A DNA stretch of 64,000 nucleotides from Strongylocentrotus purpuratus (lineage: Eukaryota; Echinodermata; Echinoidea; Camarodonta; Strongylocentrotidae): positions 6,255,945 to 6,319,944 of the forward strand of contig NW_022145611.1 in assembly GCF_000002235.5 (NCBI RefSeq). Direction: 5' to 3'. The notes below the pieces were generated by a model. That model ran no database searches, was not told where the DNA came from, and worked only from the letters and a program-made list of their open reading frames with translations. Shown here one piece after another: positions 37,301 to 43,216 of the stretch. Made by a program: the position numbers and the translations under genes. Position 1 is the first letter of the stretch. Each line of letters starts with the position of its first letter.

Positions 37301-38638
37301 CTTCTAGCGTGATCATGTGTAGGATATAGTCTATGTTCTGAATCACGTATGAATAACTCGTGAATGGTGACCCCTCATCATGTGAAGTAAGCAGATAAGA
37401 CATGCAAGCTTACACTTCTAGGTGTGTCTCAAGAAAGGATAACATTCTTTCTATCAGAATACACAACATATAAATAGCACATGGTTTAATCATTGTGTTG
37501 AGTGAATGTAATGCAATGGCTTTAAGAAGTATGGTGTTATTATTGAATGAGAAGAGGAAGAGGTAGACAAAGAGAGTGAATATTTGAGTGATTTTGTTTT
37601 TTGTTGTAATTTATTGTTTTTGTTTGTTTTGTTTTATGATGTGTCTTTTTTTAAATTCAACTTGCAGTGAGGAAGCATGTTTAAGAAATAAAAGATAATA
37701 GAAAGAGAAAAAAATAATTATATTTGTAATAGGTGTAAGGATAAATTGTAGCATTTACTGGACAATTCAAGTTTCTAAAATGGAAGGTGTTTATATGCAG
37801 TGCTATATTGCAATTGGTTTCTCTTTCCTCTTCCTCATATCCTTTATTCTTTATCCTAACCTATCTTGTTTCTTCAGTTTGGAACCATTTGCAGGAATCT
37901 TTTAACTGTATACCTCAAGCTGTTTTTTGGCTATATACCCCTTTCAAAATCACTTCACTGTTTTATATTGTTGTTGTTGTTCTATGCTGGATAATGCAGA
38001 TTGTCAACATGACTCACACCTTCCCCAACCTCTCCTATAAAAACTGACAAATTCAAATCTATTCATTGTGATGATCTCTTTTTGTTGTCATCTCAGGAAC
38101 TGGATGATGCAGAATTGTCATGATACCTCCCCAAGCCCCTCCTATAAAGACAGACAAATTCAAATCTATTCTTTGTGATGATCTCTTTTTGTTGTCATCT
38201 CAGGAACTGGGCGATGCAGAATTGTCATCGTACCTCCCCAAGCCCCTCCTATAAAAAAAAATGACAGTTTCAAAGCTATTCAGTGTAGAAGTGTCGTAGT
38301 CGAGTGATTTAAGTACTTGACTTGAAATTCAAAGGTCGTGGTTCGATCCCAAATACGGCACTAATGTCTTTTGCAAGGCATTAATCTTCATTTGCCACAC
38401 TTGACCCAGAATAGAATTTCTAGATAGATGTCATCATAGAAATGCCTAATACTATTATTATTACTATTGTCTCTTTTTGTTTTCATCTCAGGAACGCAAA
38501 CAGAAAGAAGACATGCAAAGCAAGATCAGCAAACTCCAGGAGGAGCGGATGAGGTTACAGGACGAATCAACGTCTGCGGCGGTCCAGCTACGGCAGATCA
38601 AGGATTGGATTTACCAAGGGGATAAACCTGTCAAGTAG
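1922..38638 (+). CDS. SIPA1-like (SPAR family) Rap-GAP related protein, C-terminal exons
   Basis: Four exons (1922-2050, 21560-21752, 27771-27864, 38492-38638) join in phases 1, 2 and 0 into one frame of about 187 residues ending at TAG 38636-38638. In order, the product has a segment ending DWDNLVKAAKEYH, a Ser-rich basic stretch containing RRSRSTSLGE, and a C-terminal coiled coil with heptad-like LEVELRRLTHQLNM and LQEERMRLQDES, closing with AAVQLRQIKDWIYQ. The W-x-NLV-x-AAK motif, the RxRSxS stretch and the terminal LQ-x-ES-x-x-A-x-QLR coiled coil match my recollection of the C-terminal region of SIPA1L1/2/3, which are postsynaptic and cytoskeletal Rap GTPase activators. The catalytic GAP and PDZ domains would be encoded upstream of the window. 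The splice structure is firm; the family name is recognition without a search. Another coiled-coil scaffold remains possible. Confidence 0.6.
3176..3580. mobile_element. Large-arm foldback element (~405 bp)
   Basis: Arms of about 85 bp (3176-3260 and 3493-3580) are near-perfect reverse complements. Both ends read CATGGGGGCAATTCCACGG with minor variation, followed by TAACGGAAGGACACTCAG. A third copy of the TAACGGAAGGACA motif lies in the central region (about 3372). No coding capacity is seen; the short - strand open frame (3413-3601) lies in the arm. The high arm identity suggests a fairly recent insertion or a hairpin maintained by conversion. Confidence 0.85.
5520..5970. repeat. 23-bp minisatellite
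   Basis: About 18-20 tandem units of the type TGTATATTTCTAAAAATGTACTA with point differences and a few longer spacers. The open frame 5763-5966 (MYIAKNV-type repeats) is a by-product of the array. Confidence 0.9.
6450..6470. repeat. Poly-C run followed by TCC tract
   Basis: An uninterrupted cytosine run of about 15 bases within a purine/pyrimidine-asymmetric stretch. Confidence 0.8.
6795..6875. repeat. Polypurine (GAAA/AAGA)n tract
   Basis: About 80 bases almost all A or G on the + strand. The Lys/Glu-rich open frame over it is low complexity. Confidence 0.85.
7290..7653. mobile_element. Foldback MITE, family with copy at 59804-60130
   Basis: The left end reads CATCAGCTCGAGATTGCCAA and then TAGCCCGCTATTTC. 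The right end is the reverse complement (GAAATAGCGGG-like, TTGGCAATCTTGAGCTGAT, AAGACAGGCC). Internal sequence carries further short repeats built on CGGGATAAT and CTTCATCAACTCGG. It is locally GC-richer than the intron. The four short open frames here (7302-7630) are shadows within the element. Confidence 0.8.
10091..10465. repeat. ~100-bp tandem repeat, 3.7 copies
   Basis: Units starting with CACCTTGAGC occur at about 10091, 10190, 10290 and 10389. Each has TCTGTGGTGTTCTGTGTAG, AAAAGTGCTGTGTCATTTTT and CAAGCCTGTCTCAGCTCAG. Copies 2-4 are very similar; the first is more diverged. Confidence 0.9.
10655..10925 (-). mobile_element. Dispersed ~180-bp repeat (copy 1), carrying an inserted palindrome
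   Basis: In reverse complement it matches 16338-16515 and 49350-49530: AAAGCCCCACTGCA, GCGCCCTCT-TATAGCAAACAA, CATGGTCCCC, GTTAATTGAGAGCTGA, CACCTGTCAGTGACCATG, TCTAATCCCTCC. This copy is longer because a ~97-bp hairpin (10713-10809) interrupts it. Confidence 0.8.
10713..10809. mobile_element. 97-bp palindromic mini-element nested in a repeat
   Basis: The ends CGTCCCTATTTTCACGAAG and CTTCGTGAAAACAGGGACG are reverse complements with one mismatch, and pairing continues through GTGACGGTAGTGA / TCACTACCGTCAC. The two other copies of the host repeat (16338-16515, 49350-49530) lack it and so represent empty sites. Confidence 0.85.
11035..11052. repeat. Poly-G run with (TGG)n
   Basis: GGTGGTGGTGG followed by more than ten G. 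Confidence 0.8.
12095..12563. mobile_element. hAT-like non-autonomous element with 8-bp target duplication
   Basis: Terminal inverted repeats CAGACCTGCCAACC and GGTTGGCAGGTC(TG) are exact over at least 12 bp. They are flanked by the 8-bp direct repeat TGATATAA at 12087-12094 and 12564-12571. Eight-bp duplications and CAG...CTG ends are known hAT features. The interior has repeated TACGATTT / AATACAACTTTTG subterminal motifs and a poly-T run (about 12206-12236). No transposase frame is visible. Confidence 0.85.
12860..13477 (+). promoter_or_regulatory. CpG-rich patch upstream of the candidate alternative first exon
   Basis: Compared with the surrounding AT-rich intron this stretch has frequent CG dinucleotides (for example CGCGACGGTTAACGG near 13107 and CGAGGAGCGCAATCATCGAG near 13170) and few homopolymers. 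It leads into the coding-looking ORF at 13478. No TATA box is evident. Promoter function is inference from composition and position. Confidence 0.35.
13478..13661 (+). CDS. Candidate alternative first exon of the SIPA1L-like gene
   Basis: ATG at 13478 opens a frame (MQTLDEERSSVGCGQATYHH ... GRWIGKCSNATMNFLMGLF ... PHDEDYCISRK) with GC-rich third positions (CAG, GGC, GCC, ACC, TAC), unlike neighbouring DNA. GTGAAT at 13662 is a usable donor and would leave one base of a codon (phase 1). That matches the phase-1 acceptor of the next exon at 21560, giving a Ser-Met junction. No acceptor near its start would let it be spliced in frame from 2050, so a first exon is more likely than a cassette. The isoform would carry only the C-terminal segment and coiled coil. 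I do not recognise the 61-residue peptide, and one hydrophobic patch (MNFLMGLF) is visible. The - strand frame 13215-13631 is its shadow. Confidence 0.45.
14168..14225. repeat. Degenerate telomere-like (TTAGGG) tract
   Basis: Variants GGTTAGGATTAGG, GTTTAGGGTTAGG and GTAGGGTTCAGGGTT occur in tandem. A second tract in CCCTAA orientation is scattered over 31800-31990. Confidence 0.7.
15050..15280 (-). pseudogene. Decayed non-LTR retrotransposon reverse-transcriptase fragment
   Basis: On the - strand the frame reads DLFEEGVPQGSVFGPLAFSI, which matches the conserved G-V-P-Q-G-S-x-x-G-P-L-x-F motif of non-LTR (CR1/L2/Jockey-type) reverse transcriptases. Downstream the YADD-type catalytic motif is absent and the sequence no longer resembles a polymerase before a stop near 15050. 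It is a short 5'-truncated or internally decayed fragment within the intron of the host gene, in opposite orientation. The clade assignment is uncertain. Confidence 0.6.
16338..16515 (+). repeat. Dispersed ~180-bp repeat (copy 2, empty-site form)
   Basis: Same family as 10655-10925 and 49350-49530. Where copy 1 carries the 97-bp palindrome, this copy reads straight through GAGAGCTGATTTGATGAG. Confidence 0.8.
17065..17290. repeat. 15-bp minisatellite (AATGAACCTTTGTAG)n
   Basis: About 14 tandem units with small spacer variants. The - strand frame 17053-17358 with KVHYYKGSLLQRF repeats is an artefact of the array. Confidence 0.9.
18960..19600. repeat. ~190-bp tandem repeat, three good copies plus one diverged
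   Basis: Each unit carries CTTGCCAAGTCAGATCATGA, GACAATTTGATTATGTTTTC, CAATCCTCCAAACATAC, GATGGAACATTA and CCTTTAAAGATAATTAAGTT. Good copies begin at about 19110, 19293 and 19489. A more diverged copy lies at about 18960-19110. The array ends directly before another dispersed element at 19674. Confidence 0.85.
19674..20012 (+). mobile_element. MITE-like dispersed element (copy 1)
   Basis: Colinear with 48587-48955 over its whole length (shared blocks GGATTTAGCTCA, ATAATTATAAACCTTTAGGT, AACCCCATGACTTTTACAAG, CCGGTCACTCAAAGA, GAGGCACTTCATGATCATTT, AGGGCCATG, TCTCAGATTTAACATTGT). The other copy shows ends AAAGGGATTGGGTAACTTTG and (reverse complement) AAAGGCATCGTTTAACAATG, which look like imperfect terminal inverted repeats. 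Confidence 0.75.
21560..21752 (+). CDS. SIPA1L-like exon B (phase 1 in, phase 2 out)
   Basis: Acceptor TTTATTGTAG ends at 21559 and the strong donor GTATGT starts at 21753. It encodes a Met-Glu-Gln-start segment with SISIDHLDDADDAIVGAITF, then SKSSDSLSGGL and QRRSRSTSLGEKDA. The RRSRSTS stretch has phosphorylation-type Arg-x-x-Ser sites. GC content and third-position bias stand out from the flanks. It joins 2050 through a split Gly codon. Confidence 0.85.
22831..23828. mobile_element. Helitron-like non-autonomous element (HINE/pearl type), copy 1
   Basis: The start TTATGCCTCCG pairs with CCGGAGGCAT a few bases on and again with CGGAGGCATCATTTTCG near the 3' end. The interior is a CCGTACGT microsatellite (about 22878-22936) and then 151-bp tandem units starting at 22941, 23092, 23243, 23394 and 23545, with a shorter one at 23687. 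The 3' end has the perfect palindrome CGACTGCGCGCAGTCG (23799-23814) about 9 bases before CTAG|T. Helitrons are known to end in a hairpin ~10 nt before CTRR and to insert before T. Microsatellite plus central tandem repeats are known from DINE/pearl-type elements. The short open frames here are repeat translations. Confidence 0.75.
22941..23730. repeat. 151-bp minisatellite with AGGTCA direct repeats in each unit
   Basis: Five near-full units plus one shortened. Most units contain AGGTCAAAGGTCA (two half-sites at DR1 spacing), and the first two have three half-sites in a row. Confidence 0.85.
25560..25925. promoter_or_regulatory. Candidate cis-regulatory segment
   Basis: A stretch free of microsatellite and homopolymer runs, with balanced base composition and several homeodomain-type cores (GAATTAAG, CAATTAAG, CTAATTAG, TCTAATTCC) set in otherwise complex sequence. 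The + strand frame 25579-25935 across it lacks recognisable domains and splice logic. Enhancer function is inference only. Confidence 0.2.
27228..27560. repeat. 330-bp (CT)n/(CCCTT)n polypyrimidine tract
   Basis: Almost pure C/T on the + strand, about 210 bp before exon C. Long open frames on both strands (27201-27560) are low-complexity Ser/Leu/Pro or Arg/Glu strings. Confidence 0.9.
27771..27864 (+). CDS. SIPA1L-like exon C (phase 2 in, phase 0 out), coiled-coil start
   Basis: Acceptor TCTTTTACAG ends at 27770 and donor GTAAGA starts at 27865. It encodes SAYEEGPAATAARSKSELEV then ELRRLTHQLNM, the first heptads of the coiled coil completed by the last exon. The acceptor is a NAGNAG tandem (ACAGCAG), so use of the second AG would drop one serine while keeping frame. 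At 94 nt it is not a multiple of three, so skipping it would break the frame. Confidence 0.85.
27966..28140. repeat. Polypurine (GA)n tract
   Basis: About 170 bases dominated by AGAGAG on the + strand, starting 100 bp after exon C. It is complementary in kind to the CT tract upstream of the same exon. Confidence 0.9.
28760..29195. repeat. 218-bp tandem duplication
   Basis: Copy 1 (28760-28977) and copy 2 (28978-29195) are nearly identical from GTTGTAGAGCTCCAAACC onward and differ at a few positions. Each copy ends in the left terminus of the foldback family at 29135-29370 (GGGATCAGTGAC-CAAAGAC). Confidence 0.9.
29135..29370. mobile_element. Foldback MITE (TCAGTGACACAAAGAC ends), copy 1
   Basis: The left end AGGGATCAGTGACTCAAAGA and the right end TCTTTGTGTCACTGACCCCT are reverse complements with small changes, and pairing continues through GTAACTCCAT / ATGGAGTTAT. 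The interior has a second inverted set around GACTTAACTCC. In reverse complement it matches 50275-50523. Confidence 0.8.
30022..30169. mobile_element. Short MITE with GGGCC-CTGTTTCAT ends, copy 1
   Basis: The left end GGGGTCCTGTTTCATCAA and the right end TTTTATGAAACAGGGCC are imperfect inverted repeats, as are CTTGTTATCAAT and ATTGATAACAAG inside them. Related ends occur at 51063-51224, at 56528 onward and, more distantly, at 52853-52993. Confidence 0.75.
30745..30870 (+). repeat. SINE tail fragment
   Basis: CTAGAGCGCCGTAATGG, AGCTAAAGCCGGAGTAATAA and AAGCGCTATATAAAAA end in (ATT)n. It is the distal part of the SINE family seen at 550-745. Confidence 0.65.
31288..31322. repeat. (CT)n microsatellite
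   Basis: A perfect CT dinucleotide run of about 34 bases. Confidence 0.9.
31800..31990. repeat. Scattered CCCTAA-like motifs
   Basis: CTAACCCTGACTCTAAACC and AACCTAACCCTAATCC style motifs occur in two clusters about 140 bp apart, resembling degenerate telomeric repeats in the orientation opposite to 14168-14225. Confidence 0.5.
32030..32205. repeat. ~98-bp tandem duplication
   Basis: GGGAAGTTAAT-TTCAAGAATT, GAGAA-TTAGTGTGAACATG and ACAAGGTTT-TGTATGTAGAG repeat in the same order, starting near 32030 and near 32121. Confidence 0.85.
33555..33640 (+). repeat. Decayed tRNA-like SINE head
   Basis: GCACTGGCAGTGGTTAAAAC resembles a tRNA A-box arm, followed about 40 bases later by a weak B-box-like CTGGGTTTTC. 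Too degraded to be a tRNA gene. Confidence 0.35.
36545..36880. repeat. Interspersed repeat with GCGCCTTTTCA and GGCAGTAACAGAAACAGCCC boxes
   Basis: An (ATA)n start, then TGAAGCGCCTTTTCATAGGA, a GTGTTTTCAGACACC-type box, GGAGTGCCAGGTTTTGGAGG and CCCTATCACCTTTGTGG. The layout resembles a non-autonomous retroposon family common in marine invertebrates. A weakly related stretch (TATAGCGCTCTCACAA, GTTGATTCCAGAGGCAGC) lies at 50525-50700. Identification is by pattern memory only. Confidence 0.45.
37989..38286 (+). repeat. Tandem ~107-bp units each carrying a splice-acceptor copy
   Basis: Units end in TCTCTTTTTGTTGTCATCTCAG followed by GAACTGG (AG at 38096 and 38203). The third unit starts at about 38207 and is interrupted at about 38287 by a SINE, after which CTCTTTTTGTTTTCATCTCAG resumes as the true acceptor at 38491. 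Distances are 107 bp and 288 bp, and 288 equals 107 plus the ~181-bp insertion. Spliced from exon C (phase 0), the first decoy would add ELDDAELS then stop, and the second ELGDAELSSYLPKPLL then stop. Confidence 0.85.
38287..38468 (+). mobile_element. tRNA-derived SINE inserted in the acceptor repeat
   Basis: The head has an A-box-like TAGTCGAGTGA (38297-38307) and a B-box GGTTCGATCCC (38340-38350). It includes GACTTGAAATTC, like a tRNA-Ser anticodon arm. The body has GCATTAATCTTCATTTGCC and an ATT-rich tail. It ends 23 bases before the terminal exon's acceptor AG and so sits in the branch-point region. Confidence 0.8.
38492..38638 (+). CDS. SIPA1L-like terminal coding exon
   Basis: Acceptor TTTTCATCTCAG ends at 38491. 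Phase 0 frame: ERKQKEDMQSKISKLQEERM, then RLQDESTSAAVQLRQIKDWI and YQGDKPVK, stop TAG 38636-38638. It forms a continuous coiled coil with exon C. The LQ-x-ES-(5)-QLR-(3)-W ending is the part that most resembles SIPA1L C-termini. Confidence 0.85.
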   Translation, partial: ERKQKEDMQSKISKLQEERMRLQDESTSAAVQLRQIKDWIYQGDKPVK

Positions 38639-40240
38639 CCCATCCCTCGGATCATAGAAAATACTAAACTCTGAATGCTGATGTTGCTTGCTAGTTAAGC
38701 AAACTGTCAAAAACAATCTAGCTGTGTTGCGTCTGTGGTTTTTGAGAGATCATAGATGTCTTCAGCGCATTAAACTTGTTCCTAGCTTTATCGTAATCCT
38801 GGAAAGATTGCGAAGACCACGTGGCCAAATACAGTGAACCCTGCTCAGTGACCACCTGTGTAGAAGGACCGGACCGCCTGTCTATAAAGACCAAATATGT
38901 TTGTTTCCCTTGAACTGTGTTTCTCAATTTGAAACATAGGAACTTGTATGTGAAGACCTCCTGCTCTTATAGACCACTATTGTTGTCTTCCTTGAGAGGT
39001 CTTTATATACAGGTTCCATCGTACTATAAAGATGTCTTTATTATGAAGTCTTAAAAGATCTTTCCAACCCAATAACAAAAGGGTATGGCACTCTTTGATA
39101 TCCCTTGCCATCGACATGCCAAATGCCTCGTCTCAGTTTAGAAGTGACAGGCACCTATTTGTATTTTGGAATCTGTATGCAATTCAAGCACTTTGTCAGT
39201 GAGGTTACTGTAAAGGAGTGTCCTGTTTAGTTATTGTTTAATGAGACTCATCTGTGTAGATCCAGACCATACCCATGTATACAAATTTTATAACTTATTG
39301 TCCTTCAGGTATCAAACCAATGACATATGACTTCTATGTAAGCTTTCCATTTATAAGATTATCCTTGATCTGTTCTTGTTTATCTGGTGCTCATCTTTCT
39401 TGACTGTATACAATCAAAAAGTGATTTAAGATTCAAACTATTCAGCTCCGTATATCAGAGCAGTACTTTTTTAATCCTTTTTTTTTAATTTGTATGTTTT
39501 ATTAAATCAAAACTAATGTCACAATATTTACAGGTCATCAATAATGATTGGTATAGAGAAGTACTTTTAATATCCTACAAGTAATATCTCAATACAAATT
39601 CAATTGATCAACAGAGTCATTTTGTTGTAGGAGAACACAAACTATATTTTATATGTGATATCCTGGCTTTATTGTTCATTGGCGTAATTCATGTTTTTAG
39701 TCATGATGATGCAATGATCCCAGAGTTTGGATTAGTTAATCCTTAGGGGAAATCATGGGGTGGAGATTAAGGGCTTTGGTAGATCATTGTGACAGATGAG
39801 AAGACAAACAGGAGGAAGCACAAATATTAAGCCCTGGTTCTTTATGCTTAGGGTTGTCTACTGGAAATGAATTAATCTTGAAGCAAATCTTCTTTTGCAA
39901 CCATGGGAAATGCTTCAAAGTAATCTGAGATTATGATTTGCGCTACTTTTAGATGAAGGTCTATGAACTGCAATGACACGAATCAAGTTCATTAATGCGG
40001 TGAGATATTGTTTAGGCATGCTTTTTGCAGCTCGATCTAAGCAGCTTCTGCAACACGGCTAATATATTACAAAAACTTCATTGTGTGAAAGTCAGTACAC
40101 AAAGTTGATCATGCAAGAGATTACCACATTTCTTTTCTGTGTTATGACAATGAGTGAAGCCAGTTGGGAATATGGTTTAGAAGGTATTATGTTTGAGCAA
40201 AGTTTATACCTAAAGATAGGTGTAGGATTGGTATACGTTT
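38639..40240 (+). other. 3' UTR and downstream flank of the SIPA1L-like gene
   Basis: Sequence after the stop has no open frame with coding character. It contains a foldback element (38832-39020). A possible ATTAAA poly(A) hexamer lies near 39502, but I cannot fix the transcript end. The rest is unremarkable AT-rich DNA. Confidence 0.5.
38832..39020. mobile_element. Foldback MITE (GACCACCTG ... TATAxACAGGTT ends), copy 1
   Basis: The left end AGTGAACCCTGCTCAGTGACC with CTGTCTATAAAGACC pairs loosely with the right end GGTCTTTATATACAGGTTCC. The same family is found at 62854-63028 in gene 2. Probably transcribed as part of the 3' UTR. Confidence 0.65.
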
Positions 40241-40242
40241 AA

Positions 40243-40518
40243 GTAGAGGTGTGGTGGTCTAGTGGATATTCTCATTGGACTATGGATCACATGGTTCGCG
40301 GTTCAAGTCCCGCCGCTTCACTAATATCCTTTGACAAGACATTAATCTACATTTGCCACTCTCCACCCAGGTGTTAAATGGGTACTGGTAGGAATGAATT
40401 CCTTGAATGCTGTGAGCACTGAAATCGGTAGCCTAGCAGAGCTGGTGTATTATTGGAGAGCCTTGAGCACCTTGCGTGGTGGATATGGGCGCTATGAAAA
40501 TGACTAATATTATTAGTA
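40243..40518 (+). mobile_element. Full-length tRNA-derived SINE
   Basis: The head has A-box TGGTCTAGTGG (40255-40265) and B-box GGTTCAAGTCC (40300-40310), spaced as in a tRNA, ending CGCCGCTTCACT. The body has CATTAATCTACATTTGCCAC, CTCCACCCAGGTG, AAATGGGTACTGGTAGGAA, TTCCTTGAATGCT and a GGGCGCTATGAAAAT box, ending in ATTATTAG. This is the most complete copy in the window. It is not an intact tRNA gene because the acceptor stem does not close. Confidence 0.8.
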
Positions 40519-40689
40519 AGTGTTTATAAGGTAGCTCTTAAAAGGCCAATGGTGCACATGTTTACTATCTGCTGAGCATATAACAAAAAAACCTGTTACA
40601 AGTTTGCTGTTGATGAAACATACTGTATTGACAAGATATATTGGTCTCATAGACATTCAGATTATCATGATCCAAGTTAGCAAATAATA

Positions 40690-40860
40690 ATAATAATAAG
40701 AAGAATTCTGCTTTTATATAGCGCTTAATACATCTTTGTCTCTAAGCGCTTTACAGATCCAATATTACCCTGGTCATTGTACTCAATACTTGCCCTCACA
40801 CACAGTGTGCACAATCTCCACTCCCTGGGGAGCATTCCCGCTAGGTGTTCTCAAGTTTTG
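40690..40860 (-). repeat. SINE-related fragment, opposite orientation
   Basis: (AATAAT)n, then TATATAGCGCTTAATACATC, CTCTAAGCGCTTTACAGATC and GTGCACAATCTCCACTCCCT. The last motif is the reverse complement of GGGAGTGGAGATGGTGCAC at about 60470. Confidence 0.6.
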
Positions 40861-41066
40861 CAGCTTGCTACATGTCCTGAAGAAAAATGAATGGATATAT
40901 TTAATTGTTCTGACAAGTTCTATTCTGAAACCAAACAACCGGAAACTCTTAGCTCACACCTTTGTGAAAGGGGAACTCAAAACCATAGTTCAGGAAATCA
41001 AGGTCAGGTGAGGAAAATTGTAGAAGAGTCATCAGAATACCTGAGGTTTTTAGATTTATTGAAAGG

Positions 41067-41068
<2 letters not shown>

Positions 41069-41095
<27 letters not shown>
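41069..41095. repeat. (TA)n microsatellite
   Basis: A pure TA run of about 26 bases. Confidence 0.9.
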
Positions 41096-41097
<2 letters not shown>

Positions 41098-41566
41098 TTG
41101 TCAAGTCATTTTATCATATGACTTGTCTCCATTATAGTGACTATTGGTAACCATAAAAATTATTACAATTTATATGATTAAGGAATTCACTTTCTTTTAT
41201 GGTTATAAATGTACCTATGCAGAAGAGCTAAATGATGTTTAATTAAAACAAAACTAAACTAAACATTGGTTTTTGTACCATGCCTAAAACTGATCTAAAC
41301 GTTTGAGGTTTTATATCAGAATGAATCTTTAAAAATACCCTTTGAAAAACATGAAAATGAGGGGGGGGGGGGTTATTTTCCTGGTGTTTCTTCAAATTGT
41401 TTTTAAAAAAATAGAGAATATGGACTGCTTATGCAGCTTAAGATGGTTGAGGCATAGAATCATTATTAAAGTGAACTAAAGAAAGTTGGGGGAAATGGTT
41501 GAAAGCAGGAGCTGGGATTAATGAGATATCCTTGATATGTCATCAACATTCTTTGTTGCCAATTTG

Positions 41567-41592
41567 AGATCATGTGATCAATCACATGATCT
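41567..41592. repeat. Perfect 26-bp hairpin
   Basis: Arms AGATCATGTGAT and ATCACATGATCT separated by CA. The GATCATGTGATC core gives a near-perfect palindrome. Function unknown. Confidence 0.7.
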
Positions 41593-42680
41593 TTGCCTTA
41601 TCATGTCTGTCAAATGTGCTATTCATGGAAAAGAACGCGTACGCAGCCAGGGAAAACGAGGAGAACTCCTTGCAGACAATACATCCTTTTTGAATTACTG
41701 CAGAATGGTCTATATCTGTAACAAATTTCAAAACAAAGGGGCATTCTACATGATGTAGAAACATGATCACACTGTTACCAATCAGATATCAGCTATTGAA
41801 TTGCATCTTATATTTTTCCCATTGTCTACTCTTCAAAGTATATGAATGCGATTACTTAATTTTTTACTTAAAATTGGCATCTTACAGCACCTTTTATTGC
41901 TACAGTATCACATTCAGACTGATATATTTCATGATACAACAAACTTATCCTGATATCTCTATGTAAGATTAAGAATAACTATTTCTCTCTATTTTGGAAC
42001 AATGTTCACTTTTTGGAACGACTTTAAGTACGGTACTTTAGAAAGTGATAAAAGAGACTTGGTTAAGTTTATCCTGGAGCATTTCATGAGTGATAATACT
42101 GATCATGATACAATTATGTATGCTATTCTGTATGTGTACTTAATGAACATTGTAACTGAAATGATAACAGTTCTCACTCCTGTTAATGAAAGGTCAACAA
42201 TATTTTAAACAACAATATTTTAAACAACAATATAAAGCCAAATTACCATAATTTGAATATAGTTTCTTGAAAGGTGCACAATACCTAACAATGTTTGTTA
42301 TATTAACAATTGATTGTCTGAATGTATTGGAATCTCATTATGTGTTCAGTTGAGAGTCAGAAGGGCAATAATTCAATGATAACACGTTTCTGGCTCTAAG
42401 CAGACCAAATAACTTCAATATATATTACCCGGATGTGATACATGATGAAGCTATAATTATTGGACAAGTACGTGCATGCAAGGTGGATATCAGTTTGAAG
42501 AAGGTGGCCGTGGCTTGAAGGATCAAATTAAATGTTTTACGGCTCGTTCACATACAGGGTTTATATGTGTAATGCATGATTGGCAGGTGGGGATAACGAA
42601 GTAGCTGTATGCAACAAAGTTCCAAAGCATATTCACTTATCAGTGTGTTATGAGATACAAAAGTGTAAACACAAGTACAT

Positions 42681-42985
42681 TTTTAATTACGTTTTAAAAA
42701 AACCACCATCTGTTACTCCAGCATTATGTGAACAAGCCTCAAGATAGTATGTTCTCCAGAGATAGATCACATGAAAACCTTGACCAATATTTTATGATTC
42801 CTGCAGAGTGCCCCTACTCTCTACTTCAAGTACGTTTTAATTACGTTTTTTTTAAACCACCATCGTTTACTCCAGCATATGTGAACGAGCCTCAAGATAG
42901 TATGTTCTCCCTAAATAGATAACATGAAACCTTGACCAACATTCGATGATTCCTGCAGAGTACCCCCACTCTCTTCCTGACATTC
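42681..42985. repeat. ~153-bp tandem duplication
   Basis: Copies 42681-42833 and 42834-42985 share TTTTAATTACGTTTT, ACCACCATC-TTACTCCAGCA, CTCAAGATAGTATGTTCTCC, CCTTGACCAA and GATTCCTGCAGAGT. They differ by scattered substitutions. Confidence 0.9.
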
Positions 42986-43216
42986 CTGCAACATGAACTC
43001 CCTATGCTGCAAGGCCTCAGACTTCCCCCCGCGCATCTTCGTTTCCGCCAAGAAGGAGAGCTGCTATTTAGAGGCGATTTTCGTTTAATAAGGAGCATGA
43101 TTTTGAGTTTTCAATTGCTGCTCAGTAGGTTTTCTTTGCTTGTTTTAGTTGCGATTATGTTCTCGATTGTAGGATCAACTTTTTCCTTTGCAGGAATTTA
43201 TTTTAATTGAACTTAT

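Larger units (their letters stand above)
27865..38491 (+). other. 10.6-kb intron before the terminal exon
   Basis: Contains a GA tract (27966-28140), a 218-bp tandem duplication (28760-29195), foldback elements (29135-29370, 30022-30169), SINE fragments (30745-30870, 33555-33640), a CT microsatellite (31288-31321), telomere-like motifs (31800-31990), a ~98-bp duplication (about 32030-32205), an interspersed repeat (36545-36880) and the tandem acceptor units (37989-38491). In 32450-33540, 33650-36500 and 36890-37950 I see no feature beyond AT-rich DNA. Confidence 0.7.

Noticed and set aside
40251..40322. Apparent tRNA gene with A and B boxes
   Set aside because: The acceptor stem does not pair and it is fused to a SINE body, so it is a SINE head rather than a tRNA gene. 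The same applies to 38291-38360.
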